A stretch of DNA of 64,000 bases from Amycolatopsis vastitatis (GTDB lineage Bacteria; Actinomycetota; Actinomycetes; Mycobacteriales; Pseudonocardiaceae), in contig NZ_NMUL01000007.1 in assembly GCF_002234595.1 (NCBI RefSeq), positions 310,001 through 374,000 on the forward strand. Direction: 5' to 3'. The position numbers were made by a program, and so were the translations under genes. This document shows positions 16,332 to 26,054 of this stretch, in pieces. Under the pieces are notes generated by a model. It did no database searches. It saw only the letters and a list, made by a program, of their open reading frames with translations, and had not been told where the DNA came from. The first letter of the stretch is position 1. Each line of letters starts with the position of its first letter.

Positions 16332-17903
16332 TCACGAGTAGGTCCAGTGGCCGAGCCAGGACTCGCGCCACGCCACCGTCAGCTCGCTCACTCCGTCCAC
16401 GCCGGATCGGTCCACGTGGGCCTTCCACGCCTCCTCCAGCGCCGCGCACAGCTTGGCCGCGGGCGGTTCGCCGCCGCCGGAGGAGAACCCGCGCAGGACC
16501 GACCGGGGCACGGCGAGCTTCGCCTTGCCGCGGATCACCGACTGCTCGGTGGCGCGGCAGACGAGGTATTCGACGGTGGCCAGCTCGCCGGCCGAGGCCG
16601 TGGTTTCCGGCGTCGCCACCTGGGGCGCGACCTGGGCCAGCGCGCGGTACAGGCAGTCCAGCGGGACCGCGAGGCCTTGGTGCTGGCGGGCGATCTCCCA
16701 CGACACCCACACGGCCATGCAGTCGGGCATCTGGTACGGGCGGTAGGCGAACGCCGGACCCGCGAAGGTCTGGTAGTCGCCGGTCGGATCCTGCTCGGAC
16801 GAGCGGGGCCCGTCGGGGTCGGGCGGCAGGCCGAGCCGTTTGAACAGCTCGCGCAGCAGCTTGTACGGCCGGGCCGGGGTCGAGGACTCGCCGAGCAGCT
16901 TGCCCAGGATGCGGCTCAGCCGGTCGGTGGCCACGCCGTGGATCGCCAGCTGCAGGTGGACGAACGCGACGTCGGACAGCGTGGTGCCCGCGCAGCCGAC
17001 CACCCCGACCTGGGGATAGCGCTGCAGGAAGGAGACGACCGCGTGCGTCGAGCCGATCCGCGCCGGCCCGACGAAGGTCACCGGCAGGACCGTCGCGATC
17101 CGCTGCCGGGACCGGAGGTCGCCCTTGTACAGCGGTGAGAACTCGCCGTCGGCGTGGTAGACCTCGAACCAGTTCCCCTGCCGGTGACCCGGGCGGGTGT
17201 CGGCGAGCCAGAAGCTGTAGCCGTGCTTCTCGCACAGCTCCCGGAACCGGTCGGCCAGTTCGAACCGCGCGGCCGCGGACATGTCCCGCAGCGCGATCGC
17301 GAACCGGACCGCCAGCGACGCGCACGGCGACGCGACCTCCTTGCGGGTGCGGAGGTCGTGGTTGCGGGTCTTCACGATCGTCGGCAGCTGGGCCGGGCAC
17401 TGCAGCGACAACAGCGGCGCGTCGACGAGCGCGGACGCGGCGTCGGCGATCTCCCGCACCAGGTCACGGATGGCCAGGCCGTGCCACTCGCACACTTCGC
17501 GCGCCCCCGGGTCGATCGCGATCAGGCCCTCGAAGGTCTGCGCGGACTCGTAGATGAACGTCGGGTTGGGCGAGGTCGTCTGGCGGAAGACCCAGCCGTC
17601 CGCGTTCTGCTGGGGGCGTTCGGCCGGCTGCCTGCCGTCGACGTGCTCGACCACCTCGGTGCCGTCCAGGGGCTTGCGGGTGTGGGTGCCGATCACGACG
17701 CCGGCGCCGTTCGTGGCTGTGCACAGCGTCTCCAGGAAGACCGCGCTGTCGGAGTCGGCGGACACGAGCTCGCGCAGGTAGCCGTGGCGGGCCGCCGCGT
17801 GGTGCACCTCGAAGTCCACTTTGGTCACCGGCTGGCGCGCTATCTCGAAGCCGGCCCTGGCCAGGTCGGCGACGTTCCGCACGGAGATCCGCCGGCTACG
17901 CAT
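16332..17903 (-). CDS. Uncharacterised cytosolic protein, partner of the membrane protein upstream
   Basis: This 523-residue protein has no signal peptide or clear membrane helix, and I recognise no domain. Regions such as GYSFWLADTRPGHRQGNWFEVYHADGEFSPLYKGDLRSRQ look structured and globular, and several cysteines are scattered (ECLVCRATEQ-type context). The start ATG at 17903 has a strong ribosome site (GGAGGTGGTGAGG) and sits two bases after the stop of the upstream membrane-protein gene, so the two are one transcript. Function is unknown; a two-protein membrane-associated complex is a reasonable guess. Confidence 0.75.
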   Translation of the reverse strand: MRSRRISVRNVADLARAGFEIARQPVTKVDFEVHHAAARHGYLRELVSADSDSAVFLETLCTATNGAGVVIGTHTRKPLDGTEVVEHVDGRQPAERPQQNADGWVFRQTTSPNPTFIYESAQTFEGLIAIDPGAREVCEWHGLAIRDLVREIADAASALVDAPLLSLQCPAQLPTIVKTRNHDLRTRKEVASPCASLAVRFAIALRDMSAAARFELADRFRELCEKHGYSFWLADTRPGHRQGNWFEVYHADGEFSPLYKGDLRSRQRIATVLPVTFVGPARIGSTHAVVSFLQRYPQVGVVGCAGTTLSDVAFVHLQLAIHGVATDRLSRILGKLLGESSTPARPYKLLRELFKRLGLPPDPDGPRSSEQDPTGDYQTFAGPAFAYRPYQMPDCMAVWVSWEIARQHQGLAVPLDCLYRALAQVAPQVATPETTASAGELATVEYLVCRATEQSVIRGKAKLAVPRSVLRGFSSGGGEPPAAKLCAALEEAWKAHVDRSGVDGVSELTVAWRESWLGHWTYS

Positions 17904-17905
17904 CC

Positions 17906-19903
17906 TCACCACCTCCCGGACGAGTCGAACCGCACATCGGCTTCGAGCGGTTTGCGGCGGTCCCGGCCGCCTGCGCCCGCCCACCGCGGCACCCCGATGC
18001 GGGACAGCGGGATCGCCGATTCGCGCCACGACGCCTGGCCGAACAGCACGAGCGCGGCGATCACCGGCAGGCCCACCGCGACCGTGAGCGTGGCCTGCAC
18101 GACCTCGCCCCTGCTCTGCGTCGCGACGGCCGCCGCGAACCCCGCGACGGCCGCGATGCTCAGCTGGACGAGCGCCTGCGGCAGCGTGCCGAGATAGCCC
18201 AGCACCGTGCGGCGCGGCGGCAGCGACAGGCGGCTGTAGAGGAAGCCCGGCAACAGCAGCAGCATGGTGATGACGGACTGGCCGTCGCCGATGTGGCCGA
18301 GCGCCTCGGTGGCGGCCCGGCCGTACGGCCACGGACTGCCGACCAGCAGCCAGCCGAGCACGAACGAGACCGTCGCCACGGCCAGCGCGTAGAACGTCAC
18401 GTTGAGCGGACCGGATTTCGTGGAGTCCTTGAGCACGAGCGTCGCGCGCACCCGGACGTGGTCGCCACGCGGGTCGCGGCCGCCGGACCGGCGCCAGTAG
18501 GCCCGTGCCTCGTTGTCGGCGATGCCGTTGGCCAGGACGAGGTCCTGCCCGAACTCCCGGTCGGTCAGCTCGCGCGCGGCCTCGCGGAGGTTCGCGGCGG
18601 TGAACTCCGGGTGCCGCCGCAGCGAGTTGTCCAGCTCGCCCGAGTCCGTCCGCACCGCCTCGCCCGTCGTCGCCGCGGCCGCGAGCCGGTGACAGACCGG
18701 CAGGCTGCGCGGCGACAGCTCCACCCCCGACTGGCCGGCCTCCCACTTGCGGCGGCGCACCAGGTCCGCCAGGGGCCGCAGCACGGTCTGCGCCTGCAAC
18801 TCGAGGATCTTGTGCCGCGCGCCGTCGGCTTCCTGCAGCGGGGCGGCGTCCTGCCGTTCGGCCAGCGAGACCAGGTCCTCGGCCAGGCCTTCGACCTGGT
18901 GCTGGTCGGCGTCCGTGGACAGGTACATCCGGGAGATCTCGGCTTCGGGCGCGGTCCTGGCCACCAGGTGGTAGGACTTCAGCGTGGCCGGGATCATCGT
19001 CTCGTAGGTCACGACATAGCCGCGGCGGCTGGAGGCCAGCCGCCGCCACTGCTCTTGCACCACGGATTGCCGCATGGACTGCCGCACCGACTGCCGCGCG
19101 TCGACGTGCAGCGGGGTTTCGTAACTGAGCCGGTGCTCCTCGACCGAGTCGTCCAGCGCCACCACCAGCATGTAGTCGCGCACCGCGACGTTCAGCAGGT
19201 ACGCGTATTCGACCAGCAGCTCGGAACAGCCGGTGAGGATGTCCAGCGCCAGTTCCCGGCATTGCCGCCCGTACCCGGGAACCGTGCCGGCGGCCGGGGC
19301 GGGCGTGAACTCGTCCTCCGGGTGGTTCCGCTCGGTGAGCAGCGTCAGCAAGGCCTGCTGGATGAGCCAGCGGGGTTCGTGCACCTGGAACAGGAACGTG
19401 TTCAGCTCGTGCTTGGCGGTCTGCGCGTTCTCGTCGCTCGCGAGGATCCCGCGCAGCAACCGGTACAGCCCGGCGGCGACCAGCCGGGACGCCTCGTGCT
19501 GGGTGAGCCGCGGCAGTTTCTGGCCCGCGCTGTCGAACACGTCGACGGGGGACACGTCGCGGCGCGGCAGCCGGGCCAGTGGCACCCACAAGGACCGCTG
19601 CCGCGCCGGTCTCGAGGCGGCCCGCTCGCCGTGTTCCTGGCCGATGAGGTCCTGCAGCTGCGCGGTGGCCTGCCGCTGTCCCTCGTCGAGGAGCTTGAGG
19701 CTGACGTCGACCTCGGTGCTGCGCCGGGCCGTGCCGTGCTCCACCACGGTCAGCCGTTCGGTCAGCCGGCGCACGTGATTGAGCCGCAGCGAGGTGTCCA
19801 GGAGCGCCAGGCCGACGGCCGCGCCCTGCCGGGACAGACGGGGCGGGGCGCCGGGAATGGGGATTGTCTCGATCGCGTGCCGGAGACTGTCGATGCCGTC
19901 CAC
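17906..19903 (-). CDS. Uncharacterised protein with C-terminal membrane domain
   Basis: The 665-residue protein has a long soluble N-terminal part with helical segments and a short run of near repeats (QSVRQSMRQSV, ~residue 275). It ends in about four hydrophobic helices (approximately residues 490-625: FYALAVATVSFVLGWLLVG, VITMLLLLPGFLY and two more). A cytosolic sensor or scaffold anchored by a membrane bundle is the visible architecture. No family is recognised. It is the first gene of the two-gene minus-strand unit and is divergent from the peptidase gene at 20093. Confidence 0.75.
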   Translation of the reverse strand: MDGIDSLRHAIETIPIPGAPPRLSRQGAAVGLALLDTSLRLNHVRRLTERLTVVEHGTARRSTEVDVSLKLLDEGQRQATAQLQDLIGQEHGERAASRPARQRSLWVPLARLPRRDVSPVDVFDSAGQKLPRLTQHEASRLVAAGLYRLLRGILASDENAQTAKHELNTFLFQVHEPRWLIQQALLTLLTERNHPEDEFTPAPAAGTVPGYGRQCRELALDILTGCSELLVEYAYLLNVAVRDYMLVVALDDSVEEHRLSYETPLHVDARQSVRQSMRQSVVQEQWRRLASSRRGYVVTYETMIPATLKSYHLVARTAPEAEISRMYLSTDADQHQVEGLAEDLVSLAERQDAAPLQEADGARHKILELQAQTVLRPLADLVRRRKWEAGQSGVELSPRSLPVCHRLAAAATTGEAVRTDSGELDNSLRRHPEFTAANLREAARELTDREFGQDLVLANGIADNEARAYWRRSGGRDPRGDHVRVRATLVLKDSTKSGPLNVTFYALAVATVSFVLGWLLVGSPWPYGRAATEALGHIGDGQSVITMLLLLPGFLYSRLSLPPRRTVLGYLGTLPQALVQLSIAAVAGFAAAVATQSRGEVVQATLTVAVGLPVIAALVLFGQASWRESAIPLSRIGVPRWAGAGGRDRRKPLEADVRFDSSGRW

Positions 19904-20092
19904 ACGACAGAGCGTAAGAGGTGCCGCGCCCCGGCGACGAGCAAATTCCGATTCGCGCGGGAATACCGGACAATGCCGCGGCGCCGACCAGCGGTTTTCA
20001 GCGCCACGTCAGGCTCGTTTCAGCGCCGCCTGCCAAAGTCGGCACGGGCCCGGATACGGATGCCGGTGCCGGGTTTCGCAGACAGGACTTCC

Positions 20093-20947
20093 ATGAAATT
20101 TCGACGGCTCCTGCCGCTCACCGCCCTCGCGGCAGCGGCGGTCGTGTTCAGCGCCGGGGCCGTGGCGCCCGCGAGCGCCGCGAGAACGCCCATCGGGTAC
20201 GCCGGCAGCCCGTTCGCCGGTGCGGCCCGGCACACCACCGTGCCCGGCGGGCGCACTCCCGCGGTCGCCGGTCCGCTGGTCGACGCGACCTCGCGGAACT
20301 GGGCCGGCTACGCCATCACCTCGTTGGCCACGCCCTCCGCCACCTTCACCCACGTCCACGCGTCGTGGACTCAGCGGCCGATCACCTGTCCGGCGTCGGA
20401 CGCCTGGGCGATCTTCTGGGTCGGCTTCGACGGATGGACCAACGGCACGGTCGAGCAGGGCGGCAGCTCCGCCAGGTGCGTCAACAGCACCCCGGTCTAC
20501 CAGCTCTGGTGGGAGATGTTCCCAACCAACGCGATCCAGCCGGTGCTGACCATCAACGCCGGCGACTCCGTCGCCGCGGACGTCACCTACAACCCGGCGA
20601 CCGCGCAGTTCACGATCACCGTCCAGGACGCCACGCAGCACACCAGCTTCACCACCACCCAGACGTGCGCCGCCAACCTCGTCTGCTCCCGGAGCAGCGC
20701 CGATTGGATCGTCGAAGCCGTGGGCCGGTTCGGGACCAGCGACTTCTTCCCGCTGGCGAACTACGGCCGGGCGCTGATGGGCAACACGGTCGCCACGGAC
20801 GACGCGGGCCACGGCGGGTCGATGACCGCGAGCTCGACCTGGCAGCGAACCAAGATCCAGGAGCAGGACGCGACCACCACGTACGCCACGACCGGCAACG
20901 CCAGCACGAACGGCCAGAACTTCGCGGTCACCTGGGCGCACCAATGA
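20093..20947 (+). CDS. Secreted G1-family (eqolisin-like) glutamic peptidase
   Basis: The 284-residue protein has a Sec signal peptide (MKFRRLLPLTALAAAAVVF...PASAA). The mature part carries G1 landmarks: SRNWAGYAI, FWVGFDGWTNGTVEQGGSS with the expected glutamine, YQLWWEMFP, and SADWIVEAVG in the place of the usual AEWIVE. An aspartate sits in one of the two acidic positions of that last motif, so which residue serves as the catalytic acid should be checked. It is an exported, probably acid-active endopeptidase. The stop overlaps the ATG of the next secreted protein. Confidence 0.8.
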   Translation: MKFRRLLPLTALAAAAVVFSAGAVAPASAARTPIGYAGSPFAGAARHTTVPGGRTPAVAGPLVDATSRNWAGYAITSLATPSATFTHVHASWTQRPITCPASDAWAIFWVGFDGWTNGTVEQGGSSARCVNSTPVYQLWWEMFPTNAIQPVLTINAGDSVAADVTYNPATAQFTITVQDATQHTSFTTTQTCAANLVCSRSSADWIVEAVGRFGTSDFFPLANYGRALMGNTVATDDAGHGGSMTASSTWQRTKIQEQDATTTYATTGNASTNGQNFAVTWAHQ

Positions 20948-21603
20948 GCCGGGTACGTCGCGCGGCCATAGTCGTGTGCGCCGTCCTGATGGCGGTGATC
21001 ACGGCCGGGGGACCGGCGGTGGCCGCGAACCCGATCACCATTTCCAACGGACTGTTCAACAACAGCGCCGCGCTCGCCTGGTCCTCGGCACCGACCACCA
21101 CCATGGCCGACCGGACCGTCACCAGGACCACCACCGGGGTGCAGGGGCTCGTCGTCAGCGGACCGACCGGGTCGGTGTTCCACCAGACGCTCGGCGTGTC
21201 GAGGTACATGTTCATCGGTACCCACAACCACGTCCTGATCCTGGAATCGTCGACCGGCGCCGGCCCCGGCACCCGCTCGGTGTCCCTTGTGGACTTCACC
21301 ACGACGCCGCCCGCCGAGCGGCCGATCCTGACGGTGCTGGCATCCTCGGCGGCGGTGAGCTCACCGGGCGTCCAGTTCAGTGTCGGCACCGGCGACGCGT
21401 TCTTCGTCTTCGCTCCCACCGGCACCACGGTCGCGGGGCTCGGCATCTACCGCAGTGACAACGGCACCGTTCTTTGCCCCGGGCCACCGCCGCTGACCCC
21501 GACCGGGCAGCTTTTCGGCGAGGCCACGGCGACCCAGCTCCGCATCAAGATGGGCGGCACCGTGCTGGCCGCGTGCGCCCGCCCGCCCGGCACCAGCGGG
21601 TGA
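20944..21603 (+). CDS. Secreted protein of unknown function, coupled to the G1 peptidase
   Basis: The 219-residue protein has a signal peptide (RRAAIVVCAVLMAVITAGGPAVAAN) and a beta-rich mature part with many Thr/Val and few charged residues. Two cysteines near the C-terminus (VLCPG and ACARPP) may form a disulfide. ATG 20944 overlaps the TGA of the peptidase gene, so the two are translated together. An accessory, substrate or inhibitor of the peptidase is possible, but nothing in the sequence proves it. Confidence 0.75.
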   Translation: MSRVRRAAIVVCAVLMAVITAGGPAVAANPITISNGLFNNSAALAWSSAPTTTMADRTVTRTTTGVQGLVVSGPTGSVFHQTLGVSRYMFIGTHNHVLILESSTGAGPGTRSVSLVDFTTTPPAERPILTVLASSAAVSSPGVQFSVGTGDAFFVFAPTGTTVAGLGIYRSDNGTVLCPGPPPLTPTGQLFGEATATQLRIKMGGTVLAACARPPGTSG

Positions 21604-21703
21604 CCGTGCCGCTTTCCCCCTGTTCATGCGAGTAGCGGTTGTCCAAGGTCGCGAAATAGGTCGAAGCTACCGGGAGACCGTCACTTTCGTCGGGGAGGGC
21701 GTC

Positions 21704-22702
21704 ATGAGGCCCGGTCTGGCTGTTGTGCTGGCGGTGGCGCTGGTCGCCACGGCGTGCAGCGGGTCCGGCGACCCGCCTTCCGGCAGCCGGGACAAGGTCG
21801 GCTATCTGACGTCGTTCGGCACCTTCGGCCGGGACGCCTACGCCTACGTGGCCCAGGAGAAAGGCTTCTTCACCGAAGCCGGGCTCGATGTCACGATCAC
21901 GCCGGGCAGTGGCACGGTGGACGTGCTCAAGCTGGTCGCCGGGGGCCGGGCGGACGTCGGCACGGCGGACTTCACCGCCACCGCGATCACCGTGGCGAAG
22001 GAGAGGCTGCCGGTGACCGCCGTCGCGGCGGTGCACCAGCGGTCCCTCGCCGCGATCATCTCGCTCGAGGGCAACGGCATCACGAAGCCGGCGGACCTGG
22101 CCGGGAAGAAGATCGCCGATCAGGCCGGCTCGACGAACCAGGTGATGTTCCCCGTCTACGCCAAGGCCGCCGGCATCGACCCGGCCTCGGTGCGGTTCGT
22201 GCCGGGCGCTCCGCCCGCCCTTCCGCAACTGCTCGCGTCCGGGCAGGTGAACGGGATCGGGCAGTTCGTCGTGGGCCGGCCGCTCATCGAAGCGGCGGCG
22301 CGGGGAAGGAAGGCGGTCGTGCTGCCCTACGGTGACCTGGTGCCCGACCTGTACGGCAACGTGGTCGTCACGTCGAAGGAGCTCGCGGCCAGGAATCCCG
22401 CGCTGGTGCGGCGGTTCACCGCGGCGCTGCTCAAGGGGCTCGGCTACGCGATCGAACACCCCGGCGAGCTCGGCGCGATCCTCAAGAAGTACCAGCCGGC
22501 CCAGGACGCGGGGGTGGCGAGCGCCGAGATCGGGTTGATGACGTCCTATGTCCGGCCGGCCGGCTTCAGCGGCCCGCTCGGCCAGGTCACCGAGGCGCGG
22601 GTGCGGAAGATCATCGACACCCTCACGGACGCCGGTGCCGTCCCGGCCGGCGTGCTCACCCCCGCCGACGTCGTCTCCTTCGAGCTGGTGCCCCGGCCGT
22701 GA
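21704..22702 (+). CDS. NMT1/SsuA-type ABC solute-binding lipoprotein
   Basis: This 332-residue protein has a lipobox ATACSGSG (Cys18). Its fold is that of nitrate/sulfonate/pyrimidine binding proteins (GFFTEAGLDVTITPGSGTVDVLKLVAGGRADVGTADF, IADQAGSTNQVMFPVYAKAAGID). The start ATG 21704 has GGGGAGGG upstream. The ATPase and permease genes follow with four-base overlaps, giving a complete importer. The ligand could be a thiamine-precursor pyrimidine, sulfonate or aromatic compound and cannot be decided from this sequence. Confidence 0.87.
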   Translation: MRPGLAVVLAVALVATACSGSGDPPSGSRDKVGYLTSFGTFGRDAYAYVAQEKGFFTEAGLDVTITPGSGTVDVLKLVAGGRADVGTADFTATAITVAKERLPVTAVAAVHQRSLAAIISLEGNGITKPADLAGKKIADQAGSTNQVMFPVYAKAAGIDPASVRFVPGAPPALPQLLASGQVNGIGQFVVGRPLIEAAARGRKAVVLPYGDLVPDLYGNVVVTSKELAARNPALVRRFTAALLKGLGYAIEHPGELGAILKKYQPAQDAGVASAEIGLMTSYVRPAGFSGPLGQVTEARVRKIIDTLTDAGAVPAGVLTPADVVSFELVPRP

Positions 22703-23457
22703 TCGTCCTGGACGGCGTGGCGCAGGTCTTCGACGGCCGGGCCGGGCCGGTCCAGGCGCTCGCCGGAATCGACCTCGAGGTGGGCGAGAACGAGTTCGTC
22801 GCGGTCATCGGGCGGTCCGGGTGCGGCAAGTCGACGTTGCTGCGGCTCATCGCCGGGCTGCTGCCGCCGACGCGGGGACGGATCTTCATCGGCGGCGAAC
22901 CGGTGACCAGGCCGCGTCGTGACGTCTCGTTCATGTTCCAGCGCCCGGCGCTGCTGCCGTGGCGGTCGGTGCTGTCGAACGTCATGCTGCCGATCGAGAT
23001 CTTCGGCCTGGAGCGGAAGTCCTCCCAGGACCGGGCGCACGAGCTGCTGGAGCTGGTCGGCTTGCGGGGCTTCGAGAAGCGGTTGCCCCACGAGCTTTCC
23101 GGTGGGATGCAGCAACGGGTGTCGCTGTGCCGATCGTTGATCCACGCTCCCGCGGTCATGCTGATGGACGAGCCGTTCTCCGCGCTGGACGCCTTGACCC
23201 GTACGGAGCTTTCCGGGCAACTGCAACGCATCCAGCTGGAGCAGCCCAGGACGGTCGTGTTCGTGACGCACTCCATCGAGGAGGCTGTCGTGCTCGCCGA
23301 CCGGGTGGCGGTGCTCACCCCGCGGCCCGGCACGCTCCGCAAGACCGTCGACCTCGCCGTTCCCCGGCCACGCGTGCCCGGGCGGCCCGACGTCGATCAG
23401 GCGGGTCGTGAGCTGCGCGACCTGCTCACCGCACCGGTCGACGGGGGAGCGGCATGA
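22699..23457 (+). CDS. ABC transporter ATPase, SsuB/TauB type
   Basis: The 252-residue ATPase has Walker A GRSGCGKST, a Q-loop (FQRPALLPWRSV), the signature LSGGMQQR, Walker B VMLMDEP and the switch histidine in THSIEEA. The phrase LLPWRSVLSNVMLP is typical of the nitrate/sulfonate/taurine subfamily. It starts at GTG 22699 inside the end of the binding-protein gene and overlaps the permease ATG, so the three genes are one operon. Confidence 0.92.
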   Translation: MIVLDGVAQVFDGRAGPVQALAGIDLEVGENEFVAVIGRSGCGKSTLLRLIAGLLPPTRGRIFIGGEPVTRPRRDVSFMFQRPALLPWRSVLSNVMLPIEIFGLERKSSQDRAHELLELVGLRGFEKRLPHELSGGMQQRVSLCRSLIHAPAVMLMDEPFSALDALTRTELSGQLQRIQLEQPRTVVFVTHSIEEAVVLADRVAVLTPRPGTLRKTVDLAVPRPRVPGRPDVDQAGRELRDLLTAPVDGGAA

Positions 23458-24206
23458 GGGCGCGGGACATCGTGCTGCCCGTCGTGGGGGTGCTGGTGCT
23501 CATCGGCCTGTGGTGGCTGGTGACGATCGTCTTCTCGATCGAGCGGTTCCTCGTCCCCAGCCCGGCCGACGTGGTCGCGTCGTTCCTCGAGCTGCCGGGG
23601 TACCTGCTCGGCCAAAGCCTGGTCACCCTGGTCGAGACCATCGAGGGTTTCTCGCTGTCCATCGTGGTCGGTGTTCCGCTCGCGATGCTGATCGTCCGGT
23701 CCCCGCTCCTGGAACGGACGATCTACCCGGTCCTGCTCGCCGTGAACGCGGTGCCCAAGATCGCCATCGCGCCGATCCTGGTGGTGTGGTTCGGCTTCGG
23801 CCAGGGGCCGAAGGTGGTCATGGTCGTGCTGGTGTGCGTCTTCCCGGTGGTCATCTCGACCGCGTCCGGGATGAAGTCCACGCCGCACGAGCTCGTCGAG
23901 CTGCTCCGCTCGTGGGATTGCTCCCGCCGTCAGGAGTTCTTCAAGCTGCGGTTCCTCCACGCCCTGCCGCAGATCTTCGTCGGGCTCAAGGTGGCGATCT
24001 CACTGGCGGTCATCGGCGCGGTGATCGCGGAGTTCGTCGGCGCCGAAGCCGGGCTCGGTTTCGTCATCGTGCAGTCCGGCGCCAGTGCCGACACGTCGCT
24101 GGCCTTCGCCGCGATGACGCTGCTGGCGATCATGAGCATCGCGTTGTTCCACGGACTGGCCCACCTCGAGCGGAAGCTGTTGCCGTGGGCCGAGGAGCAC
24201 CGGTGA
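23454..24206 (+). CDS. ABC transporter permease, SsuC/TauC type
   Basis: The 250-residue inner-membrane protein has about six hydrophobic segments and the cytoplasmic coupling loop (ELVELLRSWDCSRRQEFFKLRFLHALPQIFVGLKVAISLAV) characteristic of this permease family. It completes the importer encoded from 21704. The stop is 14 bases from the stop of the convergent XRE regulator gene. Confidence 0.9.
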   Translation: MRARDIVLPVVGVLVLIGLWWLVTIVFSIERFLVPSPADVVASFLELPGYLLGQSLVTLVETIEGFSLSIVVGVPLAMLIVRSPLLERTIYPVLLAVNAVPKIAIAPILVVWFGFGQGPKVVMVVLVCVFPVVISTASGMKSTPHELVELLRSWDCSRRQEFFKLRFLHALPQIFVGLKVAISLAVIGAVIAEFVGAEAGLGFVIVQSGASADTSLAFAAMTLLAIMSIALFHGLAHLERKLLPWAEEHR

Positions 24207-24220
24207 CCGACATGGTCCGG

Positions 24221-25663
24221 TCACCCGGTGGTCAGTGCCGGGTGGGCGCGGATCCGTTCGGCCAGTTCCTTGGCTTCCCGGGAATTCCGGTAGAGCGGGG
24301 TGTCGAGTGTCGCGCAGATGTCGGACAGGCGGGTGGCCAGGTGGGCGACGCCGGCGGTGGCGGACGTGCTGATCACCGGGTCGAGCACGACGCCGGCGGC
24401 GTCCAGTTCCCGCGTGGCCAGGTAGCCGTCGGTCATCTCCAGCCGGGTGGATGCCTCGCCGCCGTAGCGACGGTTGCGTTCGGCGTCCGACGCGTACAGG
24501 CGCAGTGCGCGTTCGGCGGCTTCGATCGCCAGCACCGGCTTGCCGACCTGCACCCAGGCACCGGCGTTGCAGAAGGACTGCCGTGCCTCGTCGAACCCGA
24601 ATTCGCCGCCGACGAGGTCGTGCAGCTCGTCGGGCTCGGTGACGTGCTCACGCGCGAGGTGTCCCATGCCGATGACCTTCTGGGTCGCGCGGAGGTCACC
24701 GAGGTGGGCCCAGGCACGGCTTTCGATGTTGCACAGCCGCACGAAGCCGGTGCCGTGCCGCAGGTATTCGCGACCGGCGTTCGCCAGCTGCGCCGCCTCG
24801 CGCGGGTTTCCCGACCAGAACGCGATGAGCGCCTGGGTGCCGCGCAACCACGCTTTGAGTCCATTGTGGCCGATGATCTCGGCGTAGACCCAGGCGGCGC
24901 GCGACTGTTCGGCGGCGGCGCCGTAGCAGCCCAGTTCCATGCTGGCGTTCGCCAGCAGCCCGCACGTCTGGCCGGCGAGCAGGTAGAGGTGCGACTGCTG
25001 CGCCGGGTGGGCCCGCCGCCGCAGCAGCTGGAAGACGCGATCGCGCACGCGGACGAGCTCGCCGAAGATCTCGGCGGGTTGGGTGAGGATGGAGGTGCGC
25101 GCGAGCTCGACGACGTCGTGGTCCAGCTGCTCGAGCGTGATCGCGCCGACCTCGGTCACCTCGGCGAGTTCGGCGTGCGCTCCGGACGTGTGGGCGGCGG
25201 CGCGGACCGCGGCGGCGCTGAGACGTCCGGGTTCGGGTGGCGGGGGAGCGGCGTGGTCCTCCCCGGCCGGGGCAAGCTGGTCGAGCACGAGCCGCTCCGA
25301 CTCGGGCAGCAGCGGCAGTTCGTCCTCGCCGAGCAGGGCGCGGGGCACGGTGCCGTAGACCCGGGCGAGCAGGGCGAGGACGTGCACGGTGGGGCGGATG
25401 CCCCGTTGCGGCCAGGCCTCGTATTCGCTGATCCGTTTGCCGGTCATCGGGGCCCTGCCGTCACCGAGCAGGTCGTTGCAGCGCGCCGCGACCGCCGTCT
25501 GGGACAGGCCGTGGGTGTACCGCCAGGCCTGGCGCGGGTTGAACTGCCAGCGGCCGGCCATCTCGGCCGCTATCCGGGCCGGGCTGCCTCCGCCGGCCAG
25601 CAGCTGGTGCCGGAGCCGCTCCCGCTCCGGCTTGCTCCCGGGTTTCGACCCGCTTGTTCCCAT
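24221..25663 (-). CDS. XRE-family regulator with C-terminal helical repeats
   Basis: This 480-residue protein has an N-terminal basic segment, then an HTH region (WRYTHGLSQTAVAARCNDLLG...KRISEYEAWP, ~residues 45-85). The remainder, about 350 residues, is an all-helical TPR-like part. This layout is common in Pseudonocardiaceae regulators that sense small signals or partner proteins. ATG 25663 was chosen because the HTH region follows it directly; the reading frame stays open much further upstream without coding character. It is convergent with the ABC importer and divergent from two small genes at 25902-26377. Confidence 0.8.
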   Translation of the reverse strand: MGTSGSKPGSKPERERLRHQLLAGGGSPARIAAEMAGRWQFNPRQAWRYTHGLSQTAVAARCNDLLGDGRAPMTGKRISEYEAWPQRGIRPTVHVLALLARVYGTVPRALLGEDELPLLPESERLVLDQLAPAGEDHAAPPPPEPGRLSAAAVRAAAHTSGAHAELAEVTEVGAITLEQLDHDVVELARTSILTQPAEIFGELVRVRDRVFQLLRRRAHPAQQSHLYLLAGQTCGLLANASMELGCYGAAAEQSRAAWVYAEIIGHNGLKAWLRGTQALIAFWSGNPREAAQLANAGREYLRHGTGFVRLCNIESRAWAHLGDLRATQKVIGMGHLAREHVTEPDELHDLVGGEFGFDEARQSFCNAGAWVQVGKPVLAIEAAERALRLYASDAERNRRYGGEASTRLEMTDGYLATRELDAAGVVLDPVISTSATAGVAHLATRLSDICATLDTPLYRNSREAKELAERIRAHPALTTG

Positions 25664-25901
25664 GACGCCGCTCCGAGACCGAACAAGTGATCCGCACTCC
25701 GCCGACGGTCGATCACCGTAGCGCATCACCGCTTTCCGCCGCAGCACCTGGAGACCACGCGGAAACTCCGGCGAAAATTCCTGTCCGGCGGGAATCCGCC
25801 CGCCCCGCCCGGTCGGGAATGCTGGTCCGCTGCGTCGAGCCGAGTGGAGGATCTGTGTCCCATCTTCGCAACACCGCCGGTACCGGCCCGCGGCGGCGGT
25901 C

Positions 25902-26054
25902 ATGACCGTGCGCTGGGTCGAAAGCACCCGCGGCGGCGGGACACCGCGGGATCGCGCCCGGTCGGCGCAGGCCGCGCTCGCCCGTGCGGACGTCTCGGCC
26001 GCCCGGCCCGCCGAGACCACCCGGCGGGCCACGGACGAGCGGGATCGCCGGTGA
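25902..26054 (+). CDS. Small basic hypothetical protein
   Basis: A 50-codon frame with ATG 25902 encodes an arginine- and alanine-rich peptide (RDRARSAQAALARADVSAARP). Its TGA overlaps the GTG of the next small gene, which supports it being translated. No domain is recognised. It lies just upstream, on the opposite strand, of the XRE regulator, a common place for small partner genes. Confidence 0.4.
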   Translation: MTVRWVESTRGGGTPRDRARSAQAALARADVSAARPAETTRRATDERDRR

